A DNA stretch of 64,000 nucleotides, from NCBI GenBank assembly GCA_029931535.1, contig JAQPZY010001628.1, positions 1,232,001-1,296,000 of the forward strand, in the 5' to 3' direction. The DNA comes from Margaritifera margaritifera (Eukaryota; Mollusca; Bivalvia; Unionida; Margaritiferidae). A program made the position numbers and the translations under genes. Positions 62,200 through 64,000 of this stretch are shown here, one piece after another (position 1 is the first letter of the stretch; each line of letters opens with the position of its first letter). The notes under the pieces are model-generated. The model saw only the letters and a list, made by a program, of their open reading frames with translations, had not been told where the DNA came from and did no database searches.

Positions 62200-64000
62200 A
62201 TGAACATAATAAACATACAGGGCTCTCAACAGAGTTTCAGGATGAGGAGTCCTGGACTATTTCACTCATGGAACTCAAGATTCCACAGCCTATTTCTGAG
62301 AGTCCCTGGCATATACTCGCGAGTCCCTCACTTTCAAAAGAGTAAAGGCTGAAAGTTAGTATTTCCATTTCAAGTGAAAGGATTTTGCTTTCCCGCATTC
62401 TTTTACCACTCACAAATTGATTTTAATGTACCATCTGATTCTACTTTTTTCAAGCACAAGAACTGCTTCTCCAAACTAGGTCTCTAATTTGTCACGTTCA
62501 TAGTTCTGCTGCCATTTTTATCAGTATCCTTCACTGTAGTCGAGAAGGAGTCAGCATTAAACATACATTCTGAGTTCGAGTTCTCTTTCTTGTCTTCACT
62601 TGTGCTGTCACTTTTGTCTAATTTAATTAATTATTTTTGTCCTTTTATTAGTATTGGTGTCATTTTCATCACAAATCCATTTCCCAAAAATCGAAAACAG
62701 ATTTTCCTGACCCATTTTTACAAGTGTACGTAGTTTTCTCCACTCTTTTAAAAAGTAACTGCTCATACGTTAGTGCCCAAGACTAAATCACATGTACTTA
62801 AGTAACAGTTTTAAATATTATGGATTATCAATGATTTCACAATATTGTCTAAATCAAACTCTGAGAAAGCTTTGATTTACATATGTGTCATCACCAATTT
62901 AATTTAAACATCATTACAACAAAAAAGGACATCGTTTATTTGCCAAACAATTGCAGGCGCTTACATACACACTCAATTCAGAACATCGGTTTCTTCGAAG
63001 TCATGTCAAAGTAGCCTTCAGAGGGGCAGTCCTTTTCATCCTTTTCAAAAGATAATTACAATGATGAAGTGCATCATGGGGATACGTTACAGGGAAAAAG
63101 GGTGCTTCCTTTGAGAATTTCATGCGAATTTGACCCAGAAGCCCAGGTCCATGACAGCCCTGACATAATCAGTGATTTCTTCTGGATTTTCACACAGATG
63201 AGGAATTCCCCATCTGGCCTTTTCTCAACTGGGGATTTTCAATTTTTATTGCGGGAGGGGCAGTTTTTATGTCAGAACACTATTCAGAATAGACAACTTA
63301 TATTATGTGTATCAACAAATGTGTGTGTGATAATAACTTTTAATGAATGAAGATAAAACAACAGTTATTTATCTTCATTATCAGCATAGTGGCAGGGATT
63401 GTGTGCTATGGCACTACATTAGAATAGTAGGTAACAACAGAGGCATTACCACCAAATAGCAAAAACTGTATGAACGCCATTGTACAACCGCGTCAAGTGC
63501 AGTTGGTAAATGCTTTTAATAACTAGATATCAATGAAAGACTGTCATTGCTCAATTGCAAAGAGTCACTTAGTAAGCACTCGATTATTGTGGTAATCTAG
63601 AAGGAAAGTATGTACATGATCAGATTGAGCTTTGTTAATATTAATTAATGTTACAGGTTTTGTTACACTCAACAGCAAATCCATTGCATGATTTTTGTGC
63701 ACTTGCTCATTTTTAAGGCAGGATTCATTAAATTTTGGGGGGATTTATGCAATCACACATTTTGAAAAAAACACTGCATAATATACTCTGCCTCATGGTA
63801 GTGTATAAATACTGTAAGTAAAAGCTGATGATAGACAAACAGATAGATATTGTCTCACATTTTGCTACATTTGTCACAGGCGAGACAAAAAGAATTATAG
63901 CAAATAACAGAGGATGACAGTAACTAACATAGATAGATGGATGGATAGATAGATACACAGACAAAAGGGCCGGAGGATAGGTAGAAAATCAGAGCTTTCC
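62200..64000. other. No exon recognised; N-terminal exon of the gene not found
   Basis: Searching the minus strand for a donor in phase 0 preceded by an ATG and STPG-like residues gave nothing convincing. A minus-strand reading near 63100-63240 and a plus-strand reading near 62220-62345 look like worn protein pieces but could not be named. The end has a (GATA)n/(GATG)n run at 63926-63957. Confidence 0.4.

Noticed and set aside
63000..63240. N-terminal exon of the LEXM-like gene on the minus strand
   Set aside because: A reading with HGPGLLG and a short ATG frame MTSKKPMF exists, but there is no compatible donor and no STPG motif in frame.

Overview
This is an AT-rich, gene-poor stretch of animal nuclear DNA. 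The repeat vocabulary points to a mollusc or another lophotrochozoan: TGACCTTGACC-type degenerate arrays, tRNA-derived SINEs ending in a marine-invertebrate type tail, pogo/Tigger and hAT elements, and a CR1/jockey-like LINE with (ATT)n tails. I assign the phylum by impression, not by a search. Nothing bacterial or viral is present apart from one solo LTR of a retrotransposon.

One real gene can be supported, and it fills most of the window on the minus strand. It has eight coding exons between 60517 and 15108, with consensus splice sites and compatible phases, encoding 378 residues up to a TAG stop. Seven exons each carry one sperm-tail PG-rich (STPG/SHIPPO) motif. The order of motifs (GPGWA..LAALPH-like block, STRGIC block, GPGTYGKGG block, RGPYD block) matches my memory of the lymphocyte expansion molecule LEXM, now CIMAP2, a ciliary microtubule-associated protein. 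The N-terminal exon or exons were not found and probably lie beyond 64000.

Layout from low to high coordinates. 1-15100 is the downstream flank: hAT remnant, degenerate array, clustered MITEs, an RTE-type retrotransposon 3' end, several element insertions and a 45-bp minisatellite. 15108-15246 is the last exon. 15247-24172 is an intron with a hAT-like pseudogene, a 5'-truncated LINE split by a solo LTR, a 217-bp MITE and a pogo-like element with a CENP-B-type HTH remnant. 24173-24297 is exon 7. 24298-33254 is an intron with a second pogo-like element, a fold-back element, a 2.1-kb minisatellite and a 30-bp array. Exons 6, 5, 4, 3 and 2 follow at 33255, 38822, 39680, 45011 and 50422, separated by arrays, a broken LINE and MITEs. 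Exon 1 of the visible series is at 60347-60517, followed by degenerate arrays to the end.

The most interesting local events are a young 99-bp tandem duplication that copies the splice acceptor and first codons of exon 3 in frame, several transposons with readable target-site duplications, and many degenerate arrays of roughly nucleosome-length period, some carrying repeated direct-repeat-1 nuclear-receptor-like half sites.
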